Position numbers and translations under genes: made by a program. From an uncultured Eubacterium sp. (GTDB lineage: Bacteria > Bacillota > Clostridia > Peptostreptococcales > Anaerovoracaceae), in contig CANBFZ010000172.1 in the NCBI GenBank assembly GCA_947367725.1, positions 1 through 5,109 on the forward strand: a stretch of DNA of 5,109 bases, in the 5' to 3' direction. Positions 1-5,109 of the stretch are shown here, piece after piece (within the stretch, counting starts at the first letter, position 1; each line of letters opens with the position of its first letter). The notes beneath the pieces are model-generated. The model saw nothing but the letters and a program-made list of their open reading frames with translations. It searched no databases and had not been told where the DNA came from.

Positions 1-809
1 TTTCCGATATATACGGCCATAGCTACCAGCACCGGCGGTTTCATTTCTGACACTGGTTCCACAGATACTGCATCCACTGCCTGTACATAATCGATCTTTG
101 CCATGGGTTCTGCCTCAATTTCTGCTTTCATCGCTGCCACAATAGCCTCTGCAGAGGTTTCACCGCCTGCAGCCATCTGCTGTCCCAGATTTACTGCACG
201 GGAAAGCACCAGTGCCGCCTTGCGTTCTGCCTCGCTCAGATAGGTGTTTCTGGAACTCTTTGCAAGACCATCTGCCTCACGAATAATAGGACATCCCACA
301 ATCTCGATGCCGAAGTTGAGGTCCCGCACCATGCGGCGAATCACGGAAAGCTGCTGTGCGTCCTTCTGTCCAAAATAGGCTCTGTCCGGCGTCACAATAT
401 TGAAAAGCTTGGATACCACCGTACAGACACCACAGAAATGAATCGGTCTTGATTTTCCGCAAAGTTCGCCCGTCAGCGCCCGCATATCTACAAAAGTACA
501 TGCATCTTCGGCGTACATTTCCGAAGGCTCTGGATTGAACAAAAGCGCTGCCCCTGCATGTTCACACAGTGCGGCATCCCGCGCCAAATCACGCGGATAG
601 CTTTCCAAATCTTCACCCGGTCCAAACTGGGTGGGATTGACAAAATCGCTGACCACCACCCGGTCATTTTCTGCTGCCGCACGCAAAATCAGACTTTCAT
701 GTCCTTCGTGAAGAAATCCCATGGTCGGCACCAGCCCCACAGAAAGTCCCGCAGCTTTCCAAGCCTTAACGGCTTCTCTGACTTCTTCTATAGTTTTTAC
801 GATTTTCAT
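1..809 (-). CDS. panC: Pantothenate synthetase (pantoate--beta-alanine ligase), 3' end cut by window edge
   Basis: Cytosolic enzyme of the last pantothenate step: it activates pantoate with ATP to pantoyl-adenylate and joins it to beta-alanine. I translated 269 complete codons from the ATG at 809 (protein begins MKIVKTIEEV). Family signatures are clear: VPTMG (27-31), the HIGH-type nucleotide motif LHEGH (33-37, His34 and His37), DFVNPTQF (55-62), RPIHF (121-125), FGQKDAQQ (146-153) and the KSSRN loop (184-188). The reading frame is still open at base 1. Family members are usually about 280 residues, so only roughly a dozen C-terminal residues are missing. The start is supported by AGGGAG (823-818) 8 nt upstream. 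The gene begins 20 nt after the panB stop with no terminator between them, so it is co-transcribed with panB. All recognisable active-site motifs are intact. The product is near certain; the exact end lies outside the window. Confidence 0.97.
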   Translation of the reverse strand, partial: MKIVKTIEEVREAVKAWKAAGLSVGLVPTMGFLHEGHESLILRAAAENDRVVVSDFVNPTQFGPGEDLESYPRDLARDAALCEHAGAALLFNPEPSEMYAEDACTFVDMRALTGELCGKSRPIHFCGVCTVVSKLFNIVTPDRAYFGQKDAQQLSVIRRMVRDLNFGIEIVGCPIIREADGLAKSSRNTYLSEAERKAALVLSRAVNLGQQMAAGGETSAEAIVAAMKAEIEAEPMAKIDYVQAVDAVSVEPVSEMKPPVLVAMAVYIG

Positions 810-829
810 TGTCTTTGCTCCCTATTTAT

Positions 830-1657
830 TTAATATAATTGATTGATTACATCATCAGAAATTTTAAAAGTATGCTCTTCTGCGGGGAATGTACCTGCTT
901 TGACTTCTTCGATATAGCCTGCAATCCCTTCTCGCATTGCTGCGCCCACATCGGCAAACTGCTTTACAAACTTCGGCTTAAAGTCCGAGAAAATTGCCAG
1001 CATATCCTGGTAGACAAGAACCTGCCCGTCGCAACCGTTTCCTGCACCGATTCCAATGGTGGGAATAGAAATCGTATCACTGATGATCTTCGCCAGCTTT
1101 CCAGGCACACATTCCAGCACAACTGCAAAAGCACCTGCTTCTTCCACAGCCTTTGCCTCTTCTATCAGCTTTCTTGCTGCTTCTTCACTCTTTCCCTGCA
1201 CTTTAAAGCCGCCAAAAGCATTGACTGACTGCGGCGTCAACCCAATGTGCGCAACCACCGGAATGGAAGCTGCTACAATGGCTCGAATCTGCGGGCAAAC
1301 TGCTGCGCCGCCTTCCAGTTTCACAGCCTGGCATCTGCCTTCTTTCATCAGTCTTCCCGCATTGACCACTGCATCATAAACTGATGTCTGATAGCTCATA
1401 AAAGGCATATCCCCTACGACCATGGCATTTTTGGTTCCTCTCGCAACCGCCGCAGTGTGATGAATCATATCTTCCATGGTGACTGACAAAGTATCTTCAT
1501 AGCCCAGCATGGTCATGCCCAGAGAATCGCCTACCAAAAGCATGTTTACGCAGGCTTCATCCATTAGTTTGGCGGTAGAATAATCATATGCTGTCAGCAT
1601 GGTGATTTTATCTCCGGAAAGTTTCTGCTCTTTTAAAGTTGCCACCGTATTTTTCAT
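830..1657 (-). CDS. panB: 3-methyl-2-oxobutanoate hydroxymethyltransferase (ketopantoate hydroxymethyltransferase)
   Basis: First committed step of pantothenate synthesis: transfers a hydroxymethyl group from 5,10-methylenetetrahydrofolate to 2-oxoisovalerate (3-methyl-2-oxobutanoate), giving ketopantoate. The 275-residue protein is full length for the family, a TIM-barrel Mg-dependent enzyme. Visible signatures: AYDY (23-26), VGDSLGM (42-48, metal ligand Asp44), GDMPF (82-86, metal ligand Asp83), VKLEGG (112-117, Lys113 and Glu115), AHIGLTPQ (136-143), the catalytic-base region LECVP (181-185, Glu182) and GIGAG (202-206). Metal-ligand and catalytic roles are taken from the E. coli enzyme, whose numbering is offset by about one. 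The ATG overlaps the TGA of the upstream reductase gene in an ATGA junction (1657-1654), and its AAGGAG (1671-1666) lies inside the upstream coding sequence 8 nt from the start. This arrangement implies translational coupling. The stop is TAA at 832-830. Confidence 0.98.
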   Translation of the reverse strand: MKNTVATLKEQKLSGDKITMLTAYDYSTAKLMDEACVNMLLVGDSLGMTMLGYEDTLSVTMEDMIHHTAAVARGTKNAMVVGDMPFMSYQTSVYDAVVNAGRLMKEGRCQAVKLEGGAAVCPQIRAIVAASIPVVAHIGLTPQSVNAFGGFKVQGKSEEAARKLIEEAKAVEEAGAFAVVLECVPGKLAKIISDTISIPTIGIGAGNGCDGQVLVYQDMLAIFSDFKPKFVKQFADVGAAMREGIAGYIEEVKAGTFPAEEHTFKISDDVINQLY

Positions 1658-2511
1658 TGTTCTAACTCCTTTTTCAATTTCCTGTAATCTCTGTTTGGAT
1701 TCTTTCGCTCTGCAATCTGCACAAGTCTCTTTGAAAGTATTCTGTAACTCTGCAAAATCTCTGTATCTGAGGACGCTGCCGCCAGCGCTTTGAGATGGGC
1801 TGCCACCGTTTGGTCATCCGCCCGCTCACAAGGTCCCGTCAACGCACTTTCCGGTCCTGCCGAAGTCAAAGCCTGCGCATTCCCCAGGATCAAAGGCGCC
1901 AGCGCCCTTTCTGCATCTTCTTTTTCAAAGCCGCACTGGTGCAAAAGCTGCGCGCCTATATCAGCAAGGGCAATCATCTGATTGCTGACCATCACCGCCG
2001 CCGCATGATAAATGGTTTTTACCTCCGGACTGATGATCCCAACCCGATTGCCGAGTTTTTCAAAGTGCTGCCGCATCTCGTCAAGCCTTGCCGGACTTCC
2101 TTCTATGGCAAAATATGCCTTTGCAAGCTCTTGGTACGACGCATATTTACTGCTGACTGCATAGAGCGGATGAATAGAGTACCGGTAAGCACCCCGCTCC
2201 TCCGCATTAAAAAAAACGGTCGATGGAATCGAACCGCTGCAATGACAAATGGTTTTATCTTCAATAGGCAGACTGCGCATGTCATCCCAAATCTCACTGA
2301 TATAGCCGTCGGGCACTGTAATGAAAAGGGTATCACTGTCGTTGACAATCTCTGCTAATGTTTCGTAGTATCTGCTGCCTGTAAAAGCTGCCGCCTCTTG
2401 AGAAGACTTCAGACTTTTACTATAATAACCGCTGAGGACTGTACCGCCTTCAGCCAGATACTTTCCTAGTGAGAAGCCGACCTTTCCGGCTCCTATAAAA
2501 CCTGCTCTCAT
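1654..2511 (-). CDS. panG: Rossmann-like/DUF2520 reductase, probable PanG-type ketopantoate reductase
   Basis: Predicted NAD(P)H-dependent cytosolic reductase of 285 residues. N-terminal Rossmann fold: GAGKVG dinucleotide motif (7-12), TVPDGYI (65-71) and HCSGS (90-94). The C-terminal half is a helical 6-phosphogluconate-dehydrogenase-like domain of the DUF2520 type: SIHPLYA (112-118), K165-x-x-YHAAAV (168-173), VSN (175-177) and [15 protein letters not shown] (226-240). In the family, the conserved Lys, His and Asn of this region are likely catalytic or substrate contacts (inference). It is the first gene of a unit with panB and panC and overlaps panB by 4 nt, so ketopantoate to pantoate, the step otherwise missing here, is the obvious job. 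From memory, PanG was described in Francisella as a ketopantoate reductase unrelated to PanE, with homologues in Enterococcus faecalis and C. difficile; I believe it belongs to this family. Family call is firm; enzymatic role and symbol are inferred. A GTG at 2520 is not used as start because it lies within the ribosome binding site. Confidence 0.83.
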   Translation of the reverse strand: MRAGFIGAGKVGFSLGKYLAEGGTVLSGYYSKSLKSSQEAAAFTGSRYYETLAEIVNDSDTLFITVPDGYISEIWDDMRSLPIEDKTICHCSGSIPSTVFFNAEERGAYRYSIHPLYAVSSKYASYQELAKAYFAIEGSPARLDEMRQHFEKLGNRVGIISPEVKTIYHAAAVMVSNQMIALADIGAQLLHQCGFEKEDAERALAPLILGNAQALTSAGPESALTGPCERADDQTVAAHLKALAAASSDTEILQSYRILSKRLVQIAERKNPNRDYRKLKKELEQ

Positions 2512-2515
2512 ACCT

Positions 2516-2525
2516 ATCACCTCCT
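2516..2525 (-). promoter_or_regulatory. Consensus Shine-Dalgarno of the pan operon, fixes the reductase start
   Basis: AGGAGGTGAT on the minus strand is a ten-base perfect complement to the 3' end of bacterial 16S rRNA. The core AGGAGG (2525-2520) is 8 nt before the ATG at 2511. An in-frame GTG at 2520-2518 is part of this site and so cannot be the initiation codon; translation from ATG gives a protein beginning [10 protein letters not shown]. Confidence 0.93.
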
Positions 2526-2545
2526 GATTGTCTCGGGGAGTAGAT
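2516..2545 (-). promoter_or_regulatory. Possible Shine-Dalgarno-sequestering stem
   Basis: CTCC (2540-2537) can pair with GGAG (2524-2521) of the ribosome binding site. After a 2x2 internal loop, ATC (2545-2543) can pair with GAT (2518-2516). The loop is 12 nt. The stem is short, so it is at best a weak or conditional block on initiation. It is noted because it sits immediately downstream of the strong leader hairpin and involves the whole Shine-Dalgarno. Confidence 0.3.
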
Positions 2546-2561
2546 ATGCGCTAAGCTCTTC

Positions 2562-2604
2562 TGCCTCTGGTGGTGTTCCGCTTGCCGGATACAGCCCAAA
2601 GACA
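2562..2604 (-). ncRNA. Strong leader hairpin with bulged adenosines, candidate pan-motif element
   Basis: On the minus-strand transcript TGTCTTTGG (2604-2596) pairs with CCAGAGGCA (2570-2562) over 9 bp, including two G-U pairs. Above it come a bulged A2571, a G2595-C2572 pair, a C-C mismatch, TGT (2593-2591) with ACA (2576-2574), a bulged A2590, TCCG (2589-2586) with CGGA (2580-2577), and a GCAAG loop. That is 17 pairs in 43 nt. The pairing is read directly from the sequence. Identity with the pan motif, described as stem-loops with two conserved bulged A residues upstream of pantothenate operons, is inferred from position and shape only. Confidence 0.55.
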
Positions 2605-2661
2605 CTTCCTGTTTCAGATAAAAAATGGTATCGCTTCGGTTCATGAATGCCATCCACGTTT

Positions 2662-2690
2662 ACTATAGCATTTTAAAGCTGCTTTGTACA
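2662..2690 (-). promoter_or_regulatory. Predicted sigma-A type promoter of the pan operon (extended -10)
   Basis: Minus strand: -35 TGTACA (2690-2685, 4 of 6 matches to TTGACA), a 17-nt spacer, and -10 TATAGT (2667-2662, 5 of 6) preceded by TGC (2670-2668), the TG of an extended -10 element. Predicted transcript start is near 2655. It lies downstream of the surface-protein terminator, so the pan operon should be transcribed independently. The spacer holds a short dyad AAAGC-A-GCTTT (2685-2675); whether this is an operator is unknown. Confidence 0.75.
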
Positions 2691-2728
2691 GTATTTTTTA
2701 CAGAAAAGCCACGGCAGCAAACGTCTGA

Positions 2729-2764
2729 CAAAAAACAAGACACCCACAAAAATTTGCGGGTGTC
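2729..2764 (-). terminator. Intrinsic terminator of the surface-protein gene
   Basis: Minus strand: GACACCCGCAA (2764-2754) pairs with TTGTGGGTGTC (2749-2739), an 11-bp stem with one G-U pair and a 4-nt loop (2753-2750). It is followed directly by TTGTTTTTTG (2738-2729). It begins 40 nt after the stop codon of the surface protein. On the plus strand no T-run follows the stem, so it acts leftward only, insulating the pan operon from readthrough. Confidence 0.92.
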
Positions 2765-2769
2765 CCTAC

Positions 2770-2803
2770 CAGAAACAAACGATCGCGCGTTTCTTTGTTT
2801 CTG
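2770..2803 (-). repeat. Inverted repeat just after the surface-protein stop codon
   Basis: CAGAAACAAA (2770-2779) and TTTGTTTCTG (2794-2803) are perfect 10-base inverted repeats around a 14-nt loop. The loop edges offer a competing shorter pairing, AAACG (2777-2781) with CGTTT (2788-2792). It starts 1 nt after the TAA and has no following T-run, so it is not a stand-alone terminator. It could protect the 3' end of the message or assist the terminator a few bases further on. Role unknown. Confidence 0.6.
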
Positions 2804-2804
2804 C

Positions 2805-2921
2805 TTATACATCTTCTCTGCGTCTATGCAGCTTTCTCATAAGATAGACAAAACCTGTGCCAGCAGCTGCCAGCGCCAGCATCCACAACGAAACATCGCT
2901 GGTATCCCCAGTCCCAGGCGC
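2805..2921 (-). other. Cell-wall sorting signal with non-canonical APGTG motif
   Basis: Codons 2921-2907 encode APGTG, in the place of LPxTG and followed by DTS. After it come a hydrophobic stretch (residues 735-752, 2891-2838) and the basic tail KLHRRREDV at the stop. The order motif, membrane helix, positive tail is that of a sortase substrate. Ala replaces Leu at the first position, which suggests a sortase tolerant of that residue (inference). Confidence 0.82.
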
Positions 2922-5109
2922 ACCAGACTGCGGTTTATTTTTTTCAGAGACATTTTCTTTTGGTGTATCTGCAAGCGGTGGCTTGTCGTCAGGTACGTCT
3001 ACAAGCGGTGGCTCGTCATCTGGTACATCCACAAGCGGCGGCTCATCGTCGCCAATATTGGTCGTCTCCTGCTTCCAAGTCGCTGTATACACAGCATCGC
3101 CTGTTACGGTTTCACTAACAGCAGGCGTCCAACCTGTAAACACGTACCCTTCTCTTACCGGAATCTCTCCAAGGCGCTGCTGTGATTCTGCCAGATGAAA
3201 CAGTACGCCAGTCTGATTGTCTGCAAAGCGCATCACTGCTTTGAACAGCGGCGTCTTTTCCCCATAGAACAGATTAGAAGTCACCTGATCCGGGAATACG
3301 ACTTCTCCCGCAACTCCATCGGTATAAGTCACTGTATAAGTGACGATCGGTGTCGGCGGATTTGGCTGTTCCGGGTTTGGCGCATATACCACATACAACT
3401 CTACGTCATGATTTGGCATTTCTCCGCTAACCGTAGCCTGTGCTGCATCTTTCAATACATAGCCGCTGATGGAAGGCGATGTTACGCTGTATACATCCCC
3501 TTCTGCCAAATCTGCTTCCGTATAATCTGCATGGATTTTGTCGTTTTTCTCATCCACATAATGAATGATCAGATTATAAGTTTCTTCCGGTTCCGGCGCT
3601 TTCGTAAAGTACAATTTCAGCGTCGCCGGTTCTTCCAAACTAGCATCTGCTTCTAGTACATTTGCCGGATAGTCCTCAACAAAAGTCCATCTTCTGACTT
3701 TTTTATCAGACTCTTTGACTGTCACATGACTGCCGTTTTTCACATATCTGACAGATGGGTTCGGACTTCTGTCATACATCAGTTTCGCCGTGCTCACATC
3801 TGCATCTGCACTTGGAATTTCATACCATTCTACTTTATAAGACGCCATTTCTTCCAGGCTGCCGTAAAGCGTTACATCTTCTGCCGGCATCGTGAACGTT
3901 TCTCCATACGGTAGATCAAATTCCGGTGTGCCTACTTCCCCATGTCTCCATCCAGAAAACAGGAATGCTCTGTCTCCCAGCATATACGGGTTCAATTCTG
4001 TCGCATTGTAATACGAATAACGGAAATTATCTGCATTGATTTTGACTTTTTCTCCAGACACATACGATCTTTCTGCCTCTGGCAGAGACAGTTTCCAATC
4101 ATATTCGTTCAGTAGACCCTCTGGAAGTCCCGTCCATTGATAATCCACTTGATAAGACGGTTCCTCTACTTTCTCCCATCTGCCTTCAATCATCAGGTCA
4201 TAACCCGGCATCAAAAAACTGTCTTCTTCATCGTGGACAACAAATGGAATCTCATTTGCATCGCCCTGTTTATGCGCCGTCCACCCTGAGAAACGATAAA
4301 GCTGCCCTTTATGCGATACGACCATCCCAGCTGTAAATACTCTGTTATCTCTGCTTACCGATGCGCCTTCTGCATAACCTTTGCTGTTGCCGCTATGAAA
4401 ATAATAATACATTCCATCTATGACCACATAATCCGGGTTGGAAGTCCCTTCCCAACTCCAGTTATAGCGAACACGATACGCATTTGTTTTTTCCCAACAT
4501 CCGTAAAGAACCACATCGCATTCCGGCATAACAAAACTTTCTTCGCATTCGGTCACAAAGTCCTCTGTGCCATATGCCCCCATTCTCCAGCCAGAGAAGA
4601 CATAATACGTCTCGGTTTTGGAATTATATTTGATGTCGCCTTTTCGGTAATTGTTGTCTCTCAAGACCGTTTCACCGGTAATATACTTTTGCGCAGAAGG
4701 CAGATAAACGTCTTCCGGCATGTCTTCACGCGCATTGCACCACTGGTAGCGCACGGTATATGCAGGCACTGCGTTCCATTCTCCGATAAAGGTGATATCC
4801 TGCGCCGGCATATAGAAGTCATTTGCGCCAGTATACGCATCCCAGTTCTTTGCACGCCAACCGGAGAACTGGTACACAGTGCCGTCTGCTGCAGTGGCAT
4901 AGGTGTTTTTTTGGTATGCATACCCTATGCGATAATATTGACCTTCCGGCAGCCCTGTGGCTGGGTTCGGCACAACCGCCTTACTTCCGTCATCAAGGGT
5001 TGCACCTTCTGGCAAGCCGCTCCACTGATAGTCCACCTGATAAAGCGGCGCCTCGGTCCACTGCCCATGAATGACTACCGCCTCTTTCGGCATGGAAAAG
5101 TCTTCTCTA
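2805..5109 (-). CDS. Repeat-rich cell-wall anchored surface protein, C-terminal part (5' end outside window)
   Basis: The frame is open to the right window edge (767 residues visible; numbering here from the internal Met at 5093). An extracellular wall-anchored protein, probably an adhesin or other surface-binding protein; ligand unknown. In order: the tail of one repeat, with F-x-MP four residues before Met1 to Pro2 and GQW at 10-12; four aromatic-rich repeats (18-106, 112-200, 206-306, 314-413), each opening Y-x-V-x-Y-x-W, carrying FSGW and ending F-x-MP...G-x-W; a divergent module (419-497, ending LKLYFTK); a MucBP-like module (506-570, IIHYVDE at its start); an InlB/Listeria-Bacteroides-type repeat (586-674, VFTGW and ATWK); a PPLVD stalk (682-711); sorting signal APGTG (725-729); a hydrophobic segment (735-752); and tail KLHRRREDV. 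The Met at 5093 is internal, not a start, because the repeat pattern continues upstream of it. The gene ends at its own terminator and is not part of the pan operon. Confidence 0.88.
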   Translation of the reverse strand, partial: REDFSMPKEAVVIHGQWTEAPLYQVDYQWSGLPEGATLDDGSKAVVPNPATGLPEGQYYRIGYAYQKNTYATAADGTVYQFSGWRAKNWDAYTGANDFYMPAQDITFIGEWNAVPAYTVRYQWCNAREDMPEDVYLPSAQKYITGETVLRDNNYRKGDIKYNSKTETYYVFSGWRMGAYGTEDFVTECEESFVMPECDVVLYGCWEKTNAYRVRYNWSWEGTSNPDYVVIDGMYYYFHSGNSKGYAEGASVSRDNRVFTAGMVVSHKGQLYRFSGWTAHKQGDANEIPFVVHDEEDSFLMPGYDLMIEGRWEKVEEPSYQVDYQWTGLPEGLLNEYDWKLSLPEAERSYVSGEKVKINADNFRYSYYNATELNPYMLGDRAFLFSGWRHGEVGTPEFDLPYGETFTMPAEDVTLYGSLEEMASYKVEWYEIPSADADVSTAKLMYDRSPNPSVRYVKNGSHVTVKESDKKVRRWTFVEDYPANVLEADASLEEPATLKLYFTKAPEPEETYNLIIHYVDEKNDKIHADYTEADLAEGDVYSVTSPSISGYVLKDAAQATVSGEMPNHDVELYVVYAPNPEQPNPPTPIVTYTVTYTDGVAGEVVFPDQVTSNLFYGEKTPLFKAVMRFADNQTGVLFHLAESQQRLGEIPVREGYVFTGWTPAVSETVTGDAVYTATWKQETTNIGDDEPPLVDVPDDEPPLVDVPDDKPPLADTPKENVSEKNKPQSGAPGTGDTSDVSLWMLALAAAGTGFVYLMRKLHRRREDV
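2961..3050 (-). repeat. Three 30-bp tandem repeats encoding a DDEPPLVDVP stalk
   Basis: Three adjacent 30-bp units (2961-2990, 2991-3020, 3021-3050) encode DDKPPLADTP, DDEPPLVDVP and DDEPPLVDVP. The two outer-facing units are identical in protein but differ at several silent positions. The acidic, proline-rich segment sits between the last folded repeat and the sorting signal, where wall-anchored proteins usually carry a wall-spanning stalk. The copy number may vary between strains. Confidence 0.9.
3855..5042 (-). repeat. Four tandem aromatic-rich surface repeats (94-108 residues each)
   Basis: Units begin at residues 18, 112, 206 and 314 of the visible surface protein (5042, 4760, 4478 and 4154) and end near 4776, 4494, 4176 and 3855. 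Shared signatures are Y-x-V-x-Y-x-W at the start, FSGW at 76, 166, 268 and 379, and F-x-MP at 93, 187, 293 and 400. Units 1 and 4 share YQVDYQW and GLPEG. They are diverged in DNA as well as protein, so they are old repeats rather than a recent expansion. The last unit ends GSL instead of G-x-W. A fifth unit is cut by the right edge. Confidence 0.85.

Larger units (their letters stand above)
2512..2655 (-). promoter_or_regulatory. Long 5' leader of the pan operon
   Basis: About 144 nt separate the predicted transcript start (near 2655) from the reductase ATG (2511), much longer than a plain untranslated region needs. It contains a weak hairpin with GGATGG (2655-2650) pairing to CCATTT (2628-2623) ahead of a T-run. 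Inside this, GC-A-TTC (2650-2645) can pair with GAA-GC (2637-2633), leaving A2648 bulged. A second, much stronger hairpin lies at 2604-2562, followed by a possible stem that traps the ribosome binding site. Two hairpins with bulged A residues in front of pantothenate genes fit the general description of the pan RNA motif known in Firmicutes. I cannot check the match to its consensus. Confidence 0.55.

Noticed and set aside
421..432. Cys126-x-x-Cys129 in PanC as a possible metal or redox site
   Set aside because: The family has no such site, the position is variable among PanC proteins, and two nearby cysteines alone are weak evidence.
277..682. Two minus-strand frames overlapping panC
   Set aside because: They are out-of-frame shadows of panC, whose own frame is continuous from 809 to the left edge with all family motifs.
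2518..2520. GTG as an alternative start of the reductase, giving three extra residues
   Set aside because: The GTG lies inside the AGGAGGTGAT ribosome binding site, and the ATG at 2511 is at ideal spacing from it.
2450..2653. Minus-strand 67-codon reading frame starting almost at the predicted transcript start and running into the reductase gene
   Set aside because: It has no convincing ribosome binding site, overlaps the structured leader and the confident reductase frame, and its second half is simply the reductase read out of frame. A short upstream peptide cannot be excluded but is unsupported.
2961..3050. Tandem 30-bp periodicity as a CRISPR array
   Set aside because: The units are directly adjacent with no unique spacers and are in frame within a coding sequence.
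2625..3185. Plus-strand 186-codon frame spanning the promoter, terminator and antisense of the surface protein
   Set aside because: It is antisense to a real gene and to regulatory elements, has no recognisable domain, and its composition follows from the opposite strand.
2857..3198. Plus-strand frame with repeated Ser/Gly/Thr blocks
   Set aside because: The blocks are the antisense reading of the 30-bp stalk repeats, not a separate protein.

Overview
The window looks like chromosomal DNA from a Gram-positive member of the Clostridia, most likely a gut Lachnospiraceae-type Firmicute. The clues are a textbook AGGAGGTGAT ribosome binding site, a sortase-type cell-wall anchored protein built from repeat modules common in that group, a U-tract intrinsic terminator, and moderate GC content. 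This placement is inferred from style, not from a phylogenetic marker. All genes I can support are on the minus strand, so the window reads right to left.

Right part (5109 to 2805): the C-terminal 767 residues of a large surface protein whose 5' end is outside the window. It has at least four aromatic-rich repeats of 94-108 residues with FSGW and F-x-MP signatures, then a divergent module, a MucBP-like module, an InlB/Listeria-Bacteroides-type repeat, a proline/aspartate stalk encoded by three 30-bp tandem repeats, and an APGTG sorting signal with a membrane helix and basic tail. A strong intrinsic terminator follows (2729-2764).

Middle (2735 to 2512): an extended -10 promoter (2662-2690) and a leader of about 144 nt. 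The leader contains a long hairpin (2562-2604) with bulged adenosines, a weaker hairpin in front of it, and a possible stem that would hide the Shine-Dalgarno sequence. I read it as a candidate pan-motif-type regulatory leader.

Left part (2511 to 1): a tight pantothenate (vitamin B5) operon. The order is a Rossmann/DUF2520 reductase (probably the PanG-type ketopantoate reductase), panB, then panC, which runs off the left edge. The first two genes overlap by 4 nt (ATGA) and the next pair is 20 nt apart. Together they would convert 2-oxoisovalerate to ketopantoate (PanB), ketopantoate to pantoate (PanG-like), and pantoate plus beta-alanine to pantothenate (PanC). No panD (beta-alanine supply) and no classical panE lies in the window. 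I see no mobile element, tRNA, rRNA or CRISPR. The least ordinary items are the leader RNA and the reductase assignment; I do not see a wholly new system.
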